Shown: in pieces, positions 15,739 through 23,823 of the stretch | Layout: the number at the start of each line of letters is the position of its first letter | Position numbering within the stretch: position 1 is the first letter of the stretch | Made by a program: the position numbers and the translations under genes | Source: Saccharothrix sp. | Lineage (GTDB): Bacteria > Actinomycetota > Actinomycetes > Mycobacteriales > Pseudonocardiaceae | DNA length: 54,567 bases | Direction of reading: 5' to 3' | Assembly (NCBI RefSeq): GCF_031180885.1 | Contig: NZ_JAPSLK010000010.1 | Span: forward strand, 143,793-198,359 | Notes under the pieces: generated by a model | What the model saw: only the letters and a program-made list of their open reading frames with translations | What the model was told of the DNA's origin: nothing | The model's database searches: none

Positions 15739-17244
15739 TCAGTGGCTCGCGCTGAGTTCGCCGCTGAGCCTGCCGTGGAGGCGGGCGCTGGGCGGGTTGA
15801 GTCCGACGATCTCGACGGTTTTGCCGCGTTGGCCGTACTTGGTCTCGATCGCGTCGAGCGCGGCCACCGAGGACGCGTCCCACACGTGCGCGGCGCTCAG
15901 GTCGATGACGACGTGGGGTGGGTCGCCCGCGTAGTCGAACTGGCCGACGAGGTCGTTGGAGGAGGCGAAGAACAGTTCGCCGGTGACCCGGTAGACCACG
16001 GTGGTGCCGTCGGGGTCGGTGACGGCGGTGACCTCGGCGAGGTGGGCGACGCGCTTGGCGAAGACGACCATCGCGGTGACGGAGCCGACGACGACGCCGA
16101 TCGCGAGGTTGTGGGTGATCACCACGCAGGCGACCGTCGTGACCATGACGGTGATCTCGCCGAGCGGCATCCGGCGCAGGGTCTTGGGTGCGATGGAGTG
16201 CCAGTCGAAGGTCGCGAACGACACCATGACCATGACGGCGACCAGCGCGGCCATGGGGATGTCGGAGACGACCGGTCCGAACACGACGCACAGCACCATG
16301 AGGAACGCGCCGGCGAGGAAGGTCGACAGGCGGGTGCGGGCGCCGGAGACCTTCACGTTGATCATCGTCTGGCCGATCATGGCGCAGCCGCCCATGCCGC
16401 CGAAGAAGCCGGTGACGATGTTGGCGACGCCCTGGCCGATCGATTCCCGGGTCTTGTTCGAGTGGCTGTCGGTGATGTCGTCGACCAGCTTCGCGGTCAT
16501 CAGCGACTCCATCAGCCCGACGAGCGCCATCGCGAAGGCGTAGGGGGCGATGGTGGTGAGGGTGTCCAGGGTGAACGGGACGTCCGGCAGTCCCGGCACC
16601 GGCAGGGAGGACGGCAGCGCGCCCTTGTCGCCCACGGTCGGCACCGCGATGCCCGCGCCGACCGTGATGAGGGTCAGCACCACGATCGACACCAGGGGCG
16701 CGGGCACCACGGTGGTGATCTTCGGGAAGAGCACCATCAGCGCCAGGCCGCCGAGGACCAGCGGGTAGACCGGCCACGGGACGTCGCGCACCTCCGGCAC
16801 CTGGGCCAGGAAGATCAGGATGGCGAGCGCGTTGACGAAGCCGACCATCACCGAGCGGGGGATGAAGCGCATCAGCCTGGCCACCCCGAGCGCGCCGAGC
16901 ACCACCTGGAACACGCCGGCGAGGATGACGGCGGCGATCAGGTGGCCGAGCCCGTGCTCGTTGTTCAGCGGGGCGATGACCAGGGCGACCGCGCCCGTCG
17001 CGGCGGAGATCATGGCGCGTCGACCGCCGACCACGGAGATCACCACCGCCATGGTGAACGAGGCGAACAGGCCGACCGCCGGGTCGACGCCGGCGATGAT
17101 GGAGAAGGAGATCGCCTCGGGGATCAGCGCGAGGGCGACGACGAGGCCGGCGAGGACCTCGGTGCGCCACACCTTGGGGTCGCGAACCCAGCCGGGCACC
17201 AGGGCGCGCACGCGGTCGGACGGGGACGAAACTGAGGAGGACAA
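15739..17244 (-). CDS. SulP-family anion transporter with STAS domain
   Basis: About 501 residues with 10-12 hydrophobic segments. SulP signatures: GLVVALALIPEAISFSIIAG in the first helices, then MESLMTAKLVDDITDSHSNK and GQGVANIVTGFFGGMGGCAM. A C-terminal STAS domain (GDPPHVVIDLSAAHVWDASS, then VAALDAIE) closes the protein. The family carries sulphate, bicarbonate or other anions. The start is uncertain: TTG 17244 with a weak AGG is proposed, GTG 17271, GTG 17211 or GTG 17406 are possible; the N-terminal 50 residues of the longest frame are low complexity. Confidence 0.87.
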   Translation of the reverse strand: MSSSVSSPSDRVRALVPGWVRDPKVWRTEVLAGLVVALALIPEAISFSIIAGVDPAVGLFASFTMAVVISVVGGRRAMISAATGAVALVIAPLNNEHGLGHLIAAVILAGVFQVVLGALGVARLMRFIPRSVMVGFVNALAILIFLAQVPEVRDVPWPVYPLVLGGLALMVLFPKITTVVPAPLVSIVVLTLITVGAGIAVPTVGDKGALPSSLPVPGLPDVPFTLDTLTTIAPYAFAMALVGLMESLMTAKLVDDITDSHSNKTRESIGQGVANIVTGFFGGMGGCAMIGQTMINVKVSGARTRLSTFLAGAFLMVLCVVFGPVVSDIPMAALVAVMVMVSFATFDWHSIAPKTLRRMPLGEITVMVTTVACVVITHNLAIGVVVGSVTAMVVFAKRVAHLAEVTAVTDPDGTTVVYRVTGELFFASSNDLVGQFDYAGDPPHVVIDLSAAHVWDASSVAALDAIETKYGQRGKTVEIVGLNPPSARLHGRLSGELSASH

Positions 17245-17893
17245 GGGGGTACCTGTCGTGCTCGGGCACACCGGCGGCGTGCGGCAGGGGACACGGCGTG
17301 CCGGATCGGCACTCGCGTGGACGGCTTGGTGGAACGGGGGCGGGGCGCTCGTGACCTCCGGGCTCACGCCCGGGGGTGGGACGTCACGGCGGACAGACGG
17401 CCGCACACGGCGTCATGGGCTCGCGCACACTCGTCTCCTGCGGGGGTTCGACGGTTCACCGGAGGCGACATCGACCCCGACACGACGGCGATCGGCGACC
17501 AACGGCCGCCCTGGCCGCCGGAAACTATACCGGGACGTCGGAGCGGCTGCCGCTTCGCGGACCGACCGTGGTCCGCCCGGTGGGTGCGGCGAGGAGCGGC
17601 GCTGTCGTGGCGGGCCGTGTGACCTTCCACGGCCACAGCGAGCTTCGGCGACACCCCGGACGGCACGGCGTCGGGTCGGCCCGGGGGCTTCGCACCACCG
17701 ATCGGCCGATCCAACTCGCGCGGGCCGCGCTCGGCCGATCGGCGGACCCGCGCTGCCCTGCTGTTTCCGCAACTGTGTGGCCGGGAACGCGGTTTACGAC
17801 TTCGCCTCGGGCACGTGGACCTTGTCGTATCGTGCGCGCCGTGTCGCAGCCCAGCGGGGAAGCACGCAGCAGAGCGGGGTCCAGAAGCGGACC
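17245..17893. other. Long intergenic region between SulP and 17894 gene
   Basis: About 650 bp with no gene assigned. All frames are low-complexity Arg/Pro/Gly text. Divergent promoters for both neighbours must lie here. No riboswitch or tRNA consensus was recognised. Confidence 0.4.
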
Positions 17894-18654
17894 GTGGATT
17901 CCTGGCAGGTTTTCGGTGGTGTGGCGGGCGTGCTCAGCCTGCTCGGCTCGTGGGTCGGGGTGGTCGGCGACCAGTTGACCGTCCCGCTGGTGACCGGCGT
18001 CGTGCTGGTGCTGATCGGTGCCTTCCTGCTGTACCGGTGGGGCGGCGGCGCACGGAAGGGCAGTCCGGTGGGGTTTGTCGTCCCCGTGCTGGTGACCGTG
18101 CTCGGCGCGGCCACCGCGGGCGCGGCGGTGGCCGCCAGGTCCGCCGGCGGCACCGCGCCTGCTGCCGCGGCCACCACGTCGAGCGGGTCCGCGCCTACGT
18201 CCGCCGCGCCGACGTCCTGACCGCCACGTCGGCGACCACCTCGCCCACCTCGGCCAACGGGGCTCGCTTCGCCGCTGAAGTCCGTCTTGACCGCGGCACC
18301 GGCGTGGACCTCGACGCGGACCAGACCAAGGGCACCGGGATCGACGGTCCCAACGGTCCGATCGACCTCTTCTTCCCTCTCTACCGGGCAGGGGTGTCCC
18401 CGCAACTCCGCCCCAACGGCGGTGAGCTGTACCTGGACCAGGGCAACGAGAAGGATGCCCACGCGCGCTGCAAGGCCAACATCGGCTTGGCGGAGTACGA
18501 ACGGCCGTTCTACGCGACGCCGGGACAGCAGTTCTGCTTCCGCACCTCTGATGGGCACACGGCCTGGATGCGCGTCAACGACGTGAGCAACAACAGCAGC
18601 AACGCCGACTACATCGTCGTCAACGTCAAGGTCTGGCCCAGCGGGATGTCGTGA
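17894..18654 (+). pseudogene. Membrane-anchored secreted protein with frameshift
   Basis: GTG 17894 starts a frame with two hydrophobic helices (VFGGVAGVLSLLGSWVGVVG; VPLVTGVVLVLIGAFLLYRW), a third (VLVTVLGAATAGAAVAA) and an Ala/Thr/Ser linker, then stops at 18220. A second frame continues without a start of its own: TATSATTSPTSANG, then an extracellular-type domain (LDRGTGVDLDADQTKGTGID ... NSSNADYIVVNVKVW) to 18654. Joining both frames by a single shift near 18190-18216 makes one plausible protein of about 250 residues: membrane anchor, linker, beta domain with two cysteines. It is either an inactivating mutation or a sequence error. Confidence 0.6.
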
Positions 18655-18725
18655 CGACTCGCAGTGCGCCCACCAGCCGGACACGGGTGGCCTCGGGCAT
18701 CGGACAGGCGATCCAACGTCCGTGC
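18655..18725 (-). pseudogene. MarR C-terminal fragment (short)
   Basis: Minus strand reads PMPEATRVRLVGALRVV, which aligns with RMPEANRTRLVGVLWAF at the C-terminus of the MarR remnant at 31015-31405. Only about 20 codons remain. This is a short similarity; treat as a possible relic. Confidence 0.35.
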
Positions 18726-19292
18726 TGGAGTTCTTACCGCTCTCGGAGACCTCGCACCTTATGGGTGGGCGGCCAACTGGTCGAACACGCGCACGTGGGC
18801 ACGTCATGGCCTTCTGCTCCCGCTTCCATTGCGCCGCCTTGTGGCGCAATGGAAATAGGTGACCTTGGCGGCACTCGCCGACGACGTTCGACCGTGGCGA
18901 CGATGTGCGCGAACAGGCTCGTGGTGCCCCCCCCCGGAGCTAGTCGCGGGCGCGTACCCGCGAGGCTTGTCGACCCCAGGGGACGAAGGAGCCCTCGACT
19001 CAGTCGAGGATCTCGGGAGCGCGAGCGAGGGGCGGCGCGACCGTTTTTGCGGCAAGAGGAATGATCAGACTCGGTGACGTGGCGGGTCGGCATCCCCGAT
19101 CCGGCCCGGCCCGAAAAGTGCGGAGTGCTCACCCGATTGGCCGCTGAGCCCATCACGTTGTGGTTGCGGATGCAGTGATCTCGGTGATTCATCGGGTTTT
19201 GTTCAGGGGACGAGGTAGTAAGGCGGGTACGGCCGCAACCGGGTCAGACTCGTCGCGGCCTGGTACGGAGATCGTTGGGACAAGGTGTGAGC
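18660..19292. other. Intergenic region with hairpin and C-run
   Basis: Besides the MarR-like fragment and the hairpin at 18824-18854, this 630-bp stretch shows only short overlapping frames. A run of nine C occurs near 18927-18935. The promoter of the nuclease module is expected at the right end. Confidence 0.4.
18824..18854 (+). terminator. Perfect 12-bp hairpin
   Basis: TTCCATTGCGCC pairs with GGCGCAATGGAA around a 7-base loop. Less GC-rich than its surroundings and 170 bp after the 18654 stop. It may be a terminator or an operator-like palindrome. Confidence 0.5.
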
Positions 19293-21266
19293 GTGCTCGA
19301 AGACTCGACCGGATGGCGCAGGCTTGTGCGCGAGTACGCATCCCTTCGTGATCTCAGGGCTGTGACAGCGCAGCAGCGAGGACAGAGGTTCAACGGCCTC
19401 ATCGCGGAGTTGCTCGGTTGCTTCGGCATGTCGGCCAAGGCCGACCAGAGGAGCATCGGCGAAATAGACGTGACTTTCAGTCACGGTGGTCGCCGGTTCA
19501 TCTTGGAAGCCAAGTGGGAATCAAGACCTGTCGGCACCGATTACATCGCGAAGCTGCAGCGGCGGGTGGAGCAGCGCATGCTGGGGGTCACCGGCGTGTT
19601 CCTGTCCATGAGCGGCTACAGCGAGAACGCTCTTGCGGAGCTTGACCGAGGACGGCGCCTGGATCTCCTGCTGTTGGACCGAGGTCACTGGGAGGCCATG
19701 CTCAGCGGATTCGTCCCGCCTGCGGAACTGTTCGACCTTGTCACCGACGCCGCATCCTTCGAAGGCAAGGCCTACAAGCCGGTCCGAGAGTTGATCGGTC
19801 ATCGCAGGGATGCGCCGCGGGTCGATTTCGAAGCGACCTGGGGTTCCGCTGCCGGTCCGGTGGCGCACGTGCTCGACCGTGCGACGGTCGAGCTTGTGGC
19901 TGACGGCATCCCATCCCGTCGATCTGCTGTGAGAGTGCTCGGCGAGCACCGGCTCATGGTCACGGTGGACGACGGCGTGCTGGACGTGGACCTCGCCCGG
20001 CAGCGAGCGGACTGGCGTGTTCAGGCCTACGGCTGTTACGGCAGCCCCGTCATCACCGGCGACTCCGTCGTGGTCCAGCGCGGCTATGGCGTCGGACGGT
20101 TTCGGAATCGAGAGCTGGAAGCCTTGTCGAGCGGTTCCTCGTCGCCTTCGGACCACCGATCTTCGGTTCGAGTGGCCACCACTGCGTGGCTTCTCGACTG
20201 GGGAGGTGCGGCGAGCGGTCACAACGTGCCGGAACTGGTCCAGGTGGGGCAGCAGCTCGGCGATGAACACGTCAGCGAGATCCCGGCCCTTCCCGGTGTC
20301 GTGTCAAATGCCTGTTGGTTGGACTCGGGCGACGTGGTGGTGACCGACGGGGTCGACACCTGTCTCTACTCCACCGAGAACGCCACCGTGCACAAGACGA
20401 TCGCTGTGCCGCAGTCACATCCCGGGACGTTGGTCGCGCTGGGGGATCGGCAGGTCATGTCGGTCGGCACCGACTCGGGTTTGTGGGTCGCGGACGTGGT
20501 CACCGGGCAGCGGGTCCGGATCGGAGTGCTTGAAGGCGTCGATGCGGCCGGCGCGCGACTCGCGGCGGGCGTGGACGGGTCGGTCTACCTCTCCGTTGGC
20601 CATCGCGCGGGAAGAGGCTCGGACGATCGGATCGCGATCCTGCGGATCACGGTCTTCGGTCGGTGGCTGGAGAAGGACGGCCCGGCCGCTGCAACCCGTG
20701 GGATTGCGGACACTCCAGCGGCGGAGCACCCCGTGGTACCCGATGACCCGGGTCCTGCGCCAAGCGTGCCGAGTGCACCGCCTGCGCCGCCACCCGTGAC
20801 GGACGGGCCGCCAACCCCGACCGTGGCGTCGGCGGACACCGCCGAGCGGCGAGTCGTGGACCACCGACAAGGTCAGTCGGACGGGGCGGTGTTCGCCGCG
20901 TCATTGCCCTTGTTCGTCATGGAGAGCGTCATCGCGGCACAGTTCGACCCGTTGCGGTGGTTGGAACCGTGGCGGGAGCAGTGGCGGCTCCTCGCCGCGG
21001 GACACGCCCCACCAGGCAGCACGTTGGCCGCGTGGCAACCGCAGGCCGCCCAGTACCTCGGCGCCTACGCCGCACCCGATGGATTGGTCGACTCCCACTT
21101 CGCCCCGAGTCCCGCCTATACCGCCGGGTTCGCGTACGGGATGCGCACGACGTGGAACAACGCGGTGCAACGACAGGCTGTTCCACGTGATCCCGTGCTC
21201 CTGCACAACTGGTTGCGGCAGCCGGTTCGGGGCGGGGTTCGCAGTTGCGCGGCACGATGTCGCTGA
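19293..21266 (+). CDS. Mrr-like restriction endonuclease domain fused to repeat-rich putative propeller
   Basis: About 657 residues. Residues 28-110 form a PD-(D/E)xK nuclease domain of the Mrr type: QRGQRFNGLIAELL, then GEIDV (Asp about 59), and ILEAKW (Glu 72, Lys 74), then GVTGVFLSMSGYSENAL. The next 350 residues contain repeated beta segments (VTVDDGVLDVDL, GSPVITGDSVVVQ, VVTDGVDTCLYS, QVMSVGTDSGLWV, AAGVDGSVYLSV), consistent with a PQQ/WD-like propeller. A Pro-rich linker (about 495-525) leads to a C-terminal domain with WREQWRLLAAG. GTG 19293 has AAGG seven bases upstream. No methylase is near, so it may recognise foreign or damaged DNA through its own sensor. A 2-TM gene overlaps its end. 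Defence role is inference. Confidence 0.8.
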   Translation: MLEDSTGWRRLVREYASLRDLRAVTAQQRGQRFNGLIAELLGCFGMSAKADQRSIGEIDVTFSHGGRRFILEAKWESRPVGTDYIAKLQRRVEQRMLGVTGVFLSMSGYSENALAELDRGRRLDLLLLDRGHWEAMLSGFVPPAELFDLVTDAASFEGKAYKPVRELIGHRRDAPRVDFEATWGSAAGPVAHVLDRATVELVADGIPSRRSAVRVLGEHRLMVTVDDGVLDVDLARQRADWRVQAYGCYGSPVITGDSVVVQRGYGVGRFRNRELEALSSGSSSPSDHRSSVRVATTAWLLDWGGAASGHNVPELVQVGQQLGDEHVSEIPALPGVVSNACWLDSGDVVVTDGVDTCLYSTENATVHKTIAVPQSHPGTLVALGDRQVMSVGTDSGLWVADVVTGQRVRIGVLEGVDAAGARLAAGVDGSVYLSVGHRAGRGSDDRIAILRITVFGRWLEKDGPAAATRGIADTPAAEHPVVPDDPGPAPSVPSAPPAPPPVTDGPPTPTVASADTAERRVVDHRQGQSDGAVFAASLPLFVMESVIAAQFDPLRWLEPWREQWRLLAAGHAPPGSTLAAWQPQAAQYLGAYAAPDGLVDSHFAPSPAYTAGFAYGMRTTWNNAVQRQAVPRDPVLLHNWLRQPVRGGVRSCAARCR

Positions 21267-21550
21267 CGCAGGTTCGTTCTGTCGCGATCAGGACCAATGT
21301 CAGGTCGACCTGGCAGTGGGTCGGGCGTGGGGTGTTGTGGCTCGCGACGGCGGCCTGGGGCCTCTTCGCGCTGGTCGCGGTGATCCTGACGATCACGGGA
21401 GGCTGGGGCGACGGCCGGGGCACCGGGTATGCCGTCGGCGGGCTGCTGTTCTACACGGTTCCGTTCGCCGGCCTGGTCACGTGGACGGTGCTCGACTGGA
21501 GGCGCTTCCACCGCAGGGTTCGAGACCAGGGCGTCGTACCGGAGCGCTGA
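21257..21550 (+). CDS. Small two-helix membrane protein, partner of the nuclease
   Basis: ATG 21257 lies inside the last codons of the nuclease gene (10-bp overlap), giving a 97-residue protein. A basic N-terminus precedes two hydrophobic helices (VLWLATAAWGLFALVAVILT and GYAVGGLLFYTVPFAGLVTW) and a basic tail. No family recognised. The overlap indicates co-translation. A membrane component paired with a nuclease-sensor protein is a recurring layout in abortive-infection systems, but this is inference only. Confidence 0.7.
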   Translation: MSLTQVRSVAIRTNVRSTWQWVGRGVLWLATAAWGLFALVAVILTITGGWGDGRGTGYAVGGLLFYTVPFAGLVTWTVLDWRRFHRRVRDQGVVPER

Positions 21551-21617
21551 AGACCGCGCTCGATCAGTGTGTTCCTTGCCCGCGGTGAGGTGCATTTTTC
21601 GAGGTGACGACGCTGTA

Positions 21618-21751
21618 GACGGTCAGGGTGCCGCTGTTGGTCGGTGTCCGTGTCCTGGTCTGGTCTGTTCCGCTGTGCCGGGTCCGGATCCGCGACTGCG
21701 TCCTGGGCGTCGTGGTGCTGCCTGCCATTCGGTGGCCACGGCTTCGGCCAG
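21618..21751. repeat. Dispersed repeat, copy 1 (134 bp)
   Basis: Starts GACGGTCAGGGTGCCGCTG and ends CGGCCAG. Nearly identical to 29469-29582 apart from a 20-bp insertion in the middle and a few substitutions. Its right end borders a truncated hydrolase gene. It may be the end of an unrecognised mobile element. Confidence 0.8.
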
Positions 21752-21753
21752 CG

Positions 21754-21996
21754 CTACCGGTTGGTCTCGGGCGACGAGGTGTCCGGCTGCGCGGGGATGC
21801 GGGTCACCGTGGCGTGCGGAACCAGGTGCCGCAACCGTTCGACGGCGTCATCGGTGACGGGCGACCCGTTGCCGCCGTGGACGAGCAGGGTGGGCAGGTC
21901 GAGTTCTGCGGTGATCTCCAGGGCGGCGAGCGGTTCCTGCGGTCGGTGATCGAGGAGAGCGACCCGCTCCGCCGCGGCGCTCGCGTCGTCGTCCAC
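21754..21996 (-). pseudogene. Alpha/beta-hydrolase fragment
   Basis: Minus strand encodes PLAALEITAELDLPTLLVHG, then GNGSPVTDDAVERLRHLVPH and ATVTRIPA, which is the C-terminal part of an alpha/beta-hydrolase (the acid-residue strand PTLLVHG and the loop to the catalytic His). The expected GAGH with the catalytic histidine is replaced by QPDTSSPETNR and a stop beside the repeat. The nucleophile domain is also missing; a GTG with GGAG (21996) could still start a short peptide. A regulatory box at 22075-22093 is oriented towards it. Confidence 0.55.
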
Positions 21997-22074
21997 CGGG
22001 CTCCGAGACGGTCGCCCGGTGGTCGTACCCGGTCGCGGGCGGATGGTCCCGTGGACGGCGCAGCCCGCACCTGA

Positions 22075-22093
22075 TCGCAAGGTGGTCGCAAGG
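22075..22093. promoter_or_regulatory. Tandem TCGCAAGG box (a)
   Basis: TCGCAAGGTGGTCGCAAGG, two perfect 8-mers with 11-bp period. It lies 65 bp before the SPW gene at 22158, but by comparison with other boxes its orientation favours the minus strand. Same motif as boxes upstream of both response regulators. Confidence 0.75.
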
Positions 22094-22157
22094 TTCGACT
22101 CCGCCGCAGCGTGCGACCCTGCTGCGGGCGGCCATTCGACCTCTGGAGCACAACGGC

Positions 22158-22577
22158 ATGACGCGGGCGGTCCTCACCCGGCGACACGGTGACATCGCGG
22201 TGACCGCGGCCTCCGGCGTCGGTGCGGCGGTCGGGCTCTGGCTGATGGTGGCGCCGCTGGTGCTGGGCTACTCGCCCCACTCGAGCGCCGCGTGGTGGAG
22301 CGACCTCGCCGCGGGTGGGGCGACCGTGTTCGTGTCGGTGTGCCAGGTCGCAGGCCTGCGGCGGACCTGGCCCGTGGCGATCGCGCCGGCCGCGGTGGCG
22401 TGCTGGCTGCTGGCCGCTCCCACGGCGCTCGACCTGCGCGCCACCGAACGCGCGGCGGCGGTCAACGACCTGCTCGCGGGGGCCATGTTGTTCATCGCTG
22501 TGCTGACCTACGTCGCCGGCGTCTACGTCCGGGATGTCACGAGCAGACCGATGCCGCGCGCTTCAACCGACGAGTAG
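22158..22577 (+). CDS. SPW-repeat membrane protein
   Basis: A 139-residue protein with four hydrophobic helices and the SPW-repeat signature GLWLMVAPLVLGYSPHS followed by AAWWSDLAAGG. A second degenerate repeat follows (WLLAAPTALDL ... NDLLAGAMLF). The family is common in actinobacteria and unknown in function. N-terminus MTRAVLTRR aligns with MPRPVLWRR of the SPW gene at 35003, supporting both starts. A tandem TCGCAAGG box lies upstream, linking it with the local response-regulator regulon. Confidence 0.8.
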   Translation: MTRAVLTRRHGDIAVTAASGVGAAVGLWLMVAPLVLGYSPHSSAAWWSDLAAGGATVFVSVCQVAGLRRTWPVAIAPAAVACWLLAAPTALDLRATERAAAVNDLLAGAMLFIAVLTYVAGVYVRDVTSRPMPRASTDE

Positions 22578-22686
22578 GCCAAGGGAAGGTCACGAGGCGG
22601 CAACTCCGTCGTCGCCGTGCGGTTGTCCGGTGCGCCGGGCGGAACCCGATGACGGACATCCGCACGACGGGGCAGGACGGTGCGAC

Positions 22687-23193
22687 ATGGCTCGGTACAA
22701 GGTGATGCACGACCGGGGCGCGCGGGAGTACACGGTGGTGCTGGACTCGGGCGAGTCCGTGGTCGAGGTACTGCTGGAGTTCGCCCGCGCGCACGAACTC
22801 CCGTCCGCGTCGTTCACCGCGACCGGCGGGTTCAGCGGCTGCACGCTGGCCTTCTACGACGTGCGGGAGAAGCGCTACCTCGACATCCCGGTCCACGAGC
22901 AGTGCGAGGCGTTGTCGGTCACGGGGAGCATCGGCCGCTCGGAGGGCGGTGACTGGACCGTGCACATCCACGCGGTGGTCGGGTTGCGCGACGGCAGCAC
23001 CAGGGGTGGCCACCTGCGGCACGCCGTCGTGCGGCCGACCTTGGAGGTCGTGGTGTCGGAGTCGGCGCGTCCGCTCAGCCGCCGCCTGGACCCCGAGACC
23101 GGCCTGCACCTGCTCGACCTGGGTGCCGACGACCAAGTGGTCGAGCACGACCCGCTGCGCCACGGGCTGGCGCCGCCGACGGGGCACCGGTGA
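22687..23193 (+). CDS. PPC (DUF296) domain protein
   Basis: A 168-residue protein with one PPC/PCC domain: ARAHELPSASFTATGGFSGC, then WTVHIHAVVGLRDGSTRGGH and LRHAVVRPTLEVVV. The His pair in HIHAVV and GGHL is the metal-binding set of bacterial PPC proteins. In bacteria these form trimers with no established reaction; plant relatives bind DNA with an AT-hook, absent here. ATG 22687 follows AGGAC at about ten bases. A 50-residue tail beyond the domain (SRRLDPETGLHLLDLGADD) is not recognised. Located 109 bp after the SPW gene, perhaps co-transcribed. Confidence 0.82.
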   Translation: MARYKVMHDRGAREYTVVLDSGESVVEVLLEFARAHELPSASFTATGGFSGCTLAFYDVREKRYLDIPVHEQCEALSVTGSIGRSEGGDWTVHIHAVVGLRDGSTRGGHLRHAVVRPTLEVVVSESARPLSRRLDPETGLHLLDLGADDQVVEHDPLRHGLAPPTGHR

Positions 23194-23225
23194 CCGCGGT
23201 CCTCCTCGGGGTGGGGGCGACGGGA

Positions 23226-23244
23226 CCTTGCGAACAGGTTACGA
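23226..23244. promoter_or_regulatory. TCGCAAGG-type box (b), one good and one weak half
   Basis: CCTTGCGAACAGGTTACGA: the first 8-mer is the exact complement of TCGCAAGG, the second matches 5 of 8. A further CCGCAAGG is at 23252-23259. It precedes the lipoprotein gene at 23292. Confidence 0.45.
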
Positions 23245-23291
23245 ACGCCGTCCGCAAGGGGTGGTCGACGGCGATCGGGTAACCGGCCCGT

Positions 23292-23822
23292 ATGAGGCGA
23301 ACGGGTCTCGCGGTGGCCGCCGTGCTCGTTGCGGTCACGGCGTGCGGGCAACCGCAGCAGCAGCTCGGGAGCGGGACGATGGGCACGAACGCCGAAGTCG
23401 GCGATGTGGTGCTGCGCAACGTCTTCGTCGAGGCTCCGCCGGGCCCCGCCTACCAGGCGGAGGAGGACGCGGTGGTGCGCCTGGTGATGTTCACCCGATC
23501 GGGCAAGCCGGACCAGCTGGTCGCCGTGCGGTCGGGTGACGCCCGGCAGGTGGTGATGCGAGCCGACCGGGACTGCGACGGCACGAGCGAGGAGGTCGGG
23601 TCGCTCACGGTGCCCGTCGACGACGCCGGGCTCGGCCGGGGCGGCCTGGCCTACCACCTGGTGCTGGTCGACTTCACCGACGAGGTGCTCGCGGGCACGA
23701 CCGTGCCCGTGGACTTCACCTTCCGCGACGCCGGCAGCACCAGGGTGTCGGCGATGGTCGAGGCGACCGCGGACGGCGACGGGCCCACCCCCTTGGGATG
23801 CGACCGTGCGGGGAGGCAATGA
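23292..23822 (+). CDS. Copper-chaperone (PCuAC)-like lipoprotein
   Basis: A 176-residue lipoprotein: MRRTGLAVAAVLVAVTACGQ with lipobox VTAC. The mature part has the cupredoxin-like fold pattern of PCuAC proteins (LRNVFVEAPPGPAYQAEEDA, then a late VDFTFRDAGS), but the H-M-x10-M-x-M copper ligand set is not evident, so copper binding is uncertain. The HtrA gene starts one base after its stop, so the two are an operon. A partial regulatory box lies 48 bp upstream. Confidence 0.6.
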   Translation: MRRTGLAVAAVLVAVTACGQPQQQLGSGTMGTNAEVGDVVLRNVFVEAPPGPAYQAEEDAVVRLVMFTRSGKPDQLVAVRSGDARQVVMRADRDCDGTSEEVGSLTVPVDDAGLGRGGLAYHLVLVDFTDEVLAGTTVPVDFTFRDAGSTRVSAMVEATADGDGPTPLGCDRAGRQ

Positions 23823-23823
23823 C

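Noticed and set aside
15517..17235. 572-residue plus-strand frame opposite the SulP gene
   Set aside because: Low-complexity His/Gly/Asp text; the minus strand clearly encodes a SulP transporter with a STAS domain.
17245..17893. Riboswitch upstream of the SulP transporter
   Set aside because: No conserved core of SAM, c-di-AMP or other riboswitches could be recognised by eye.
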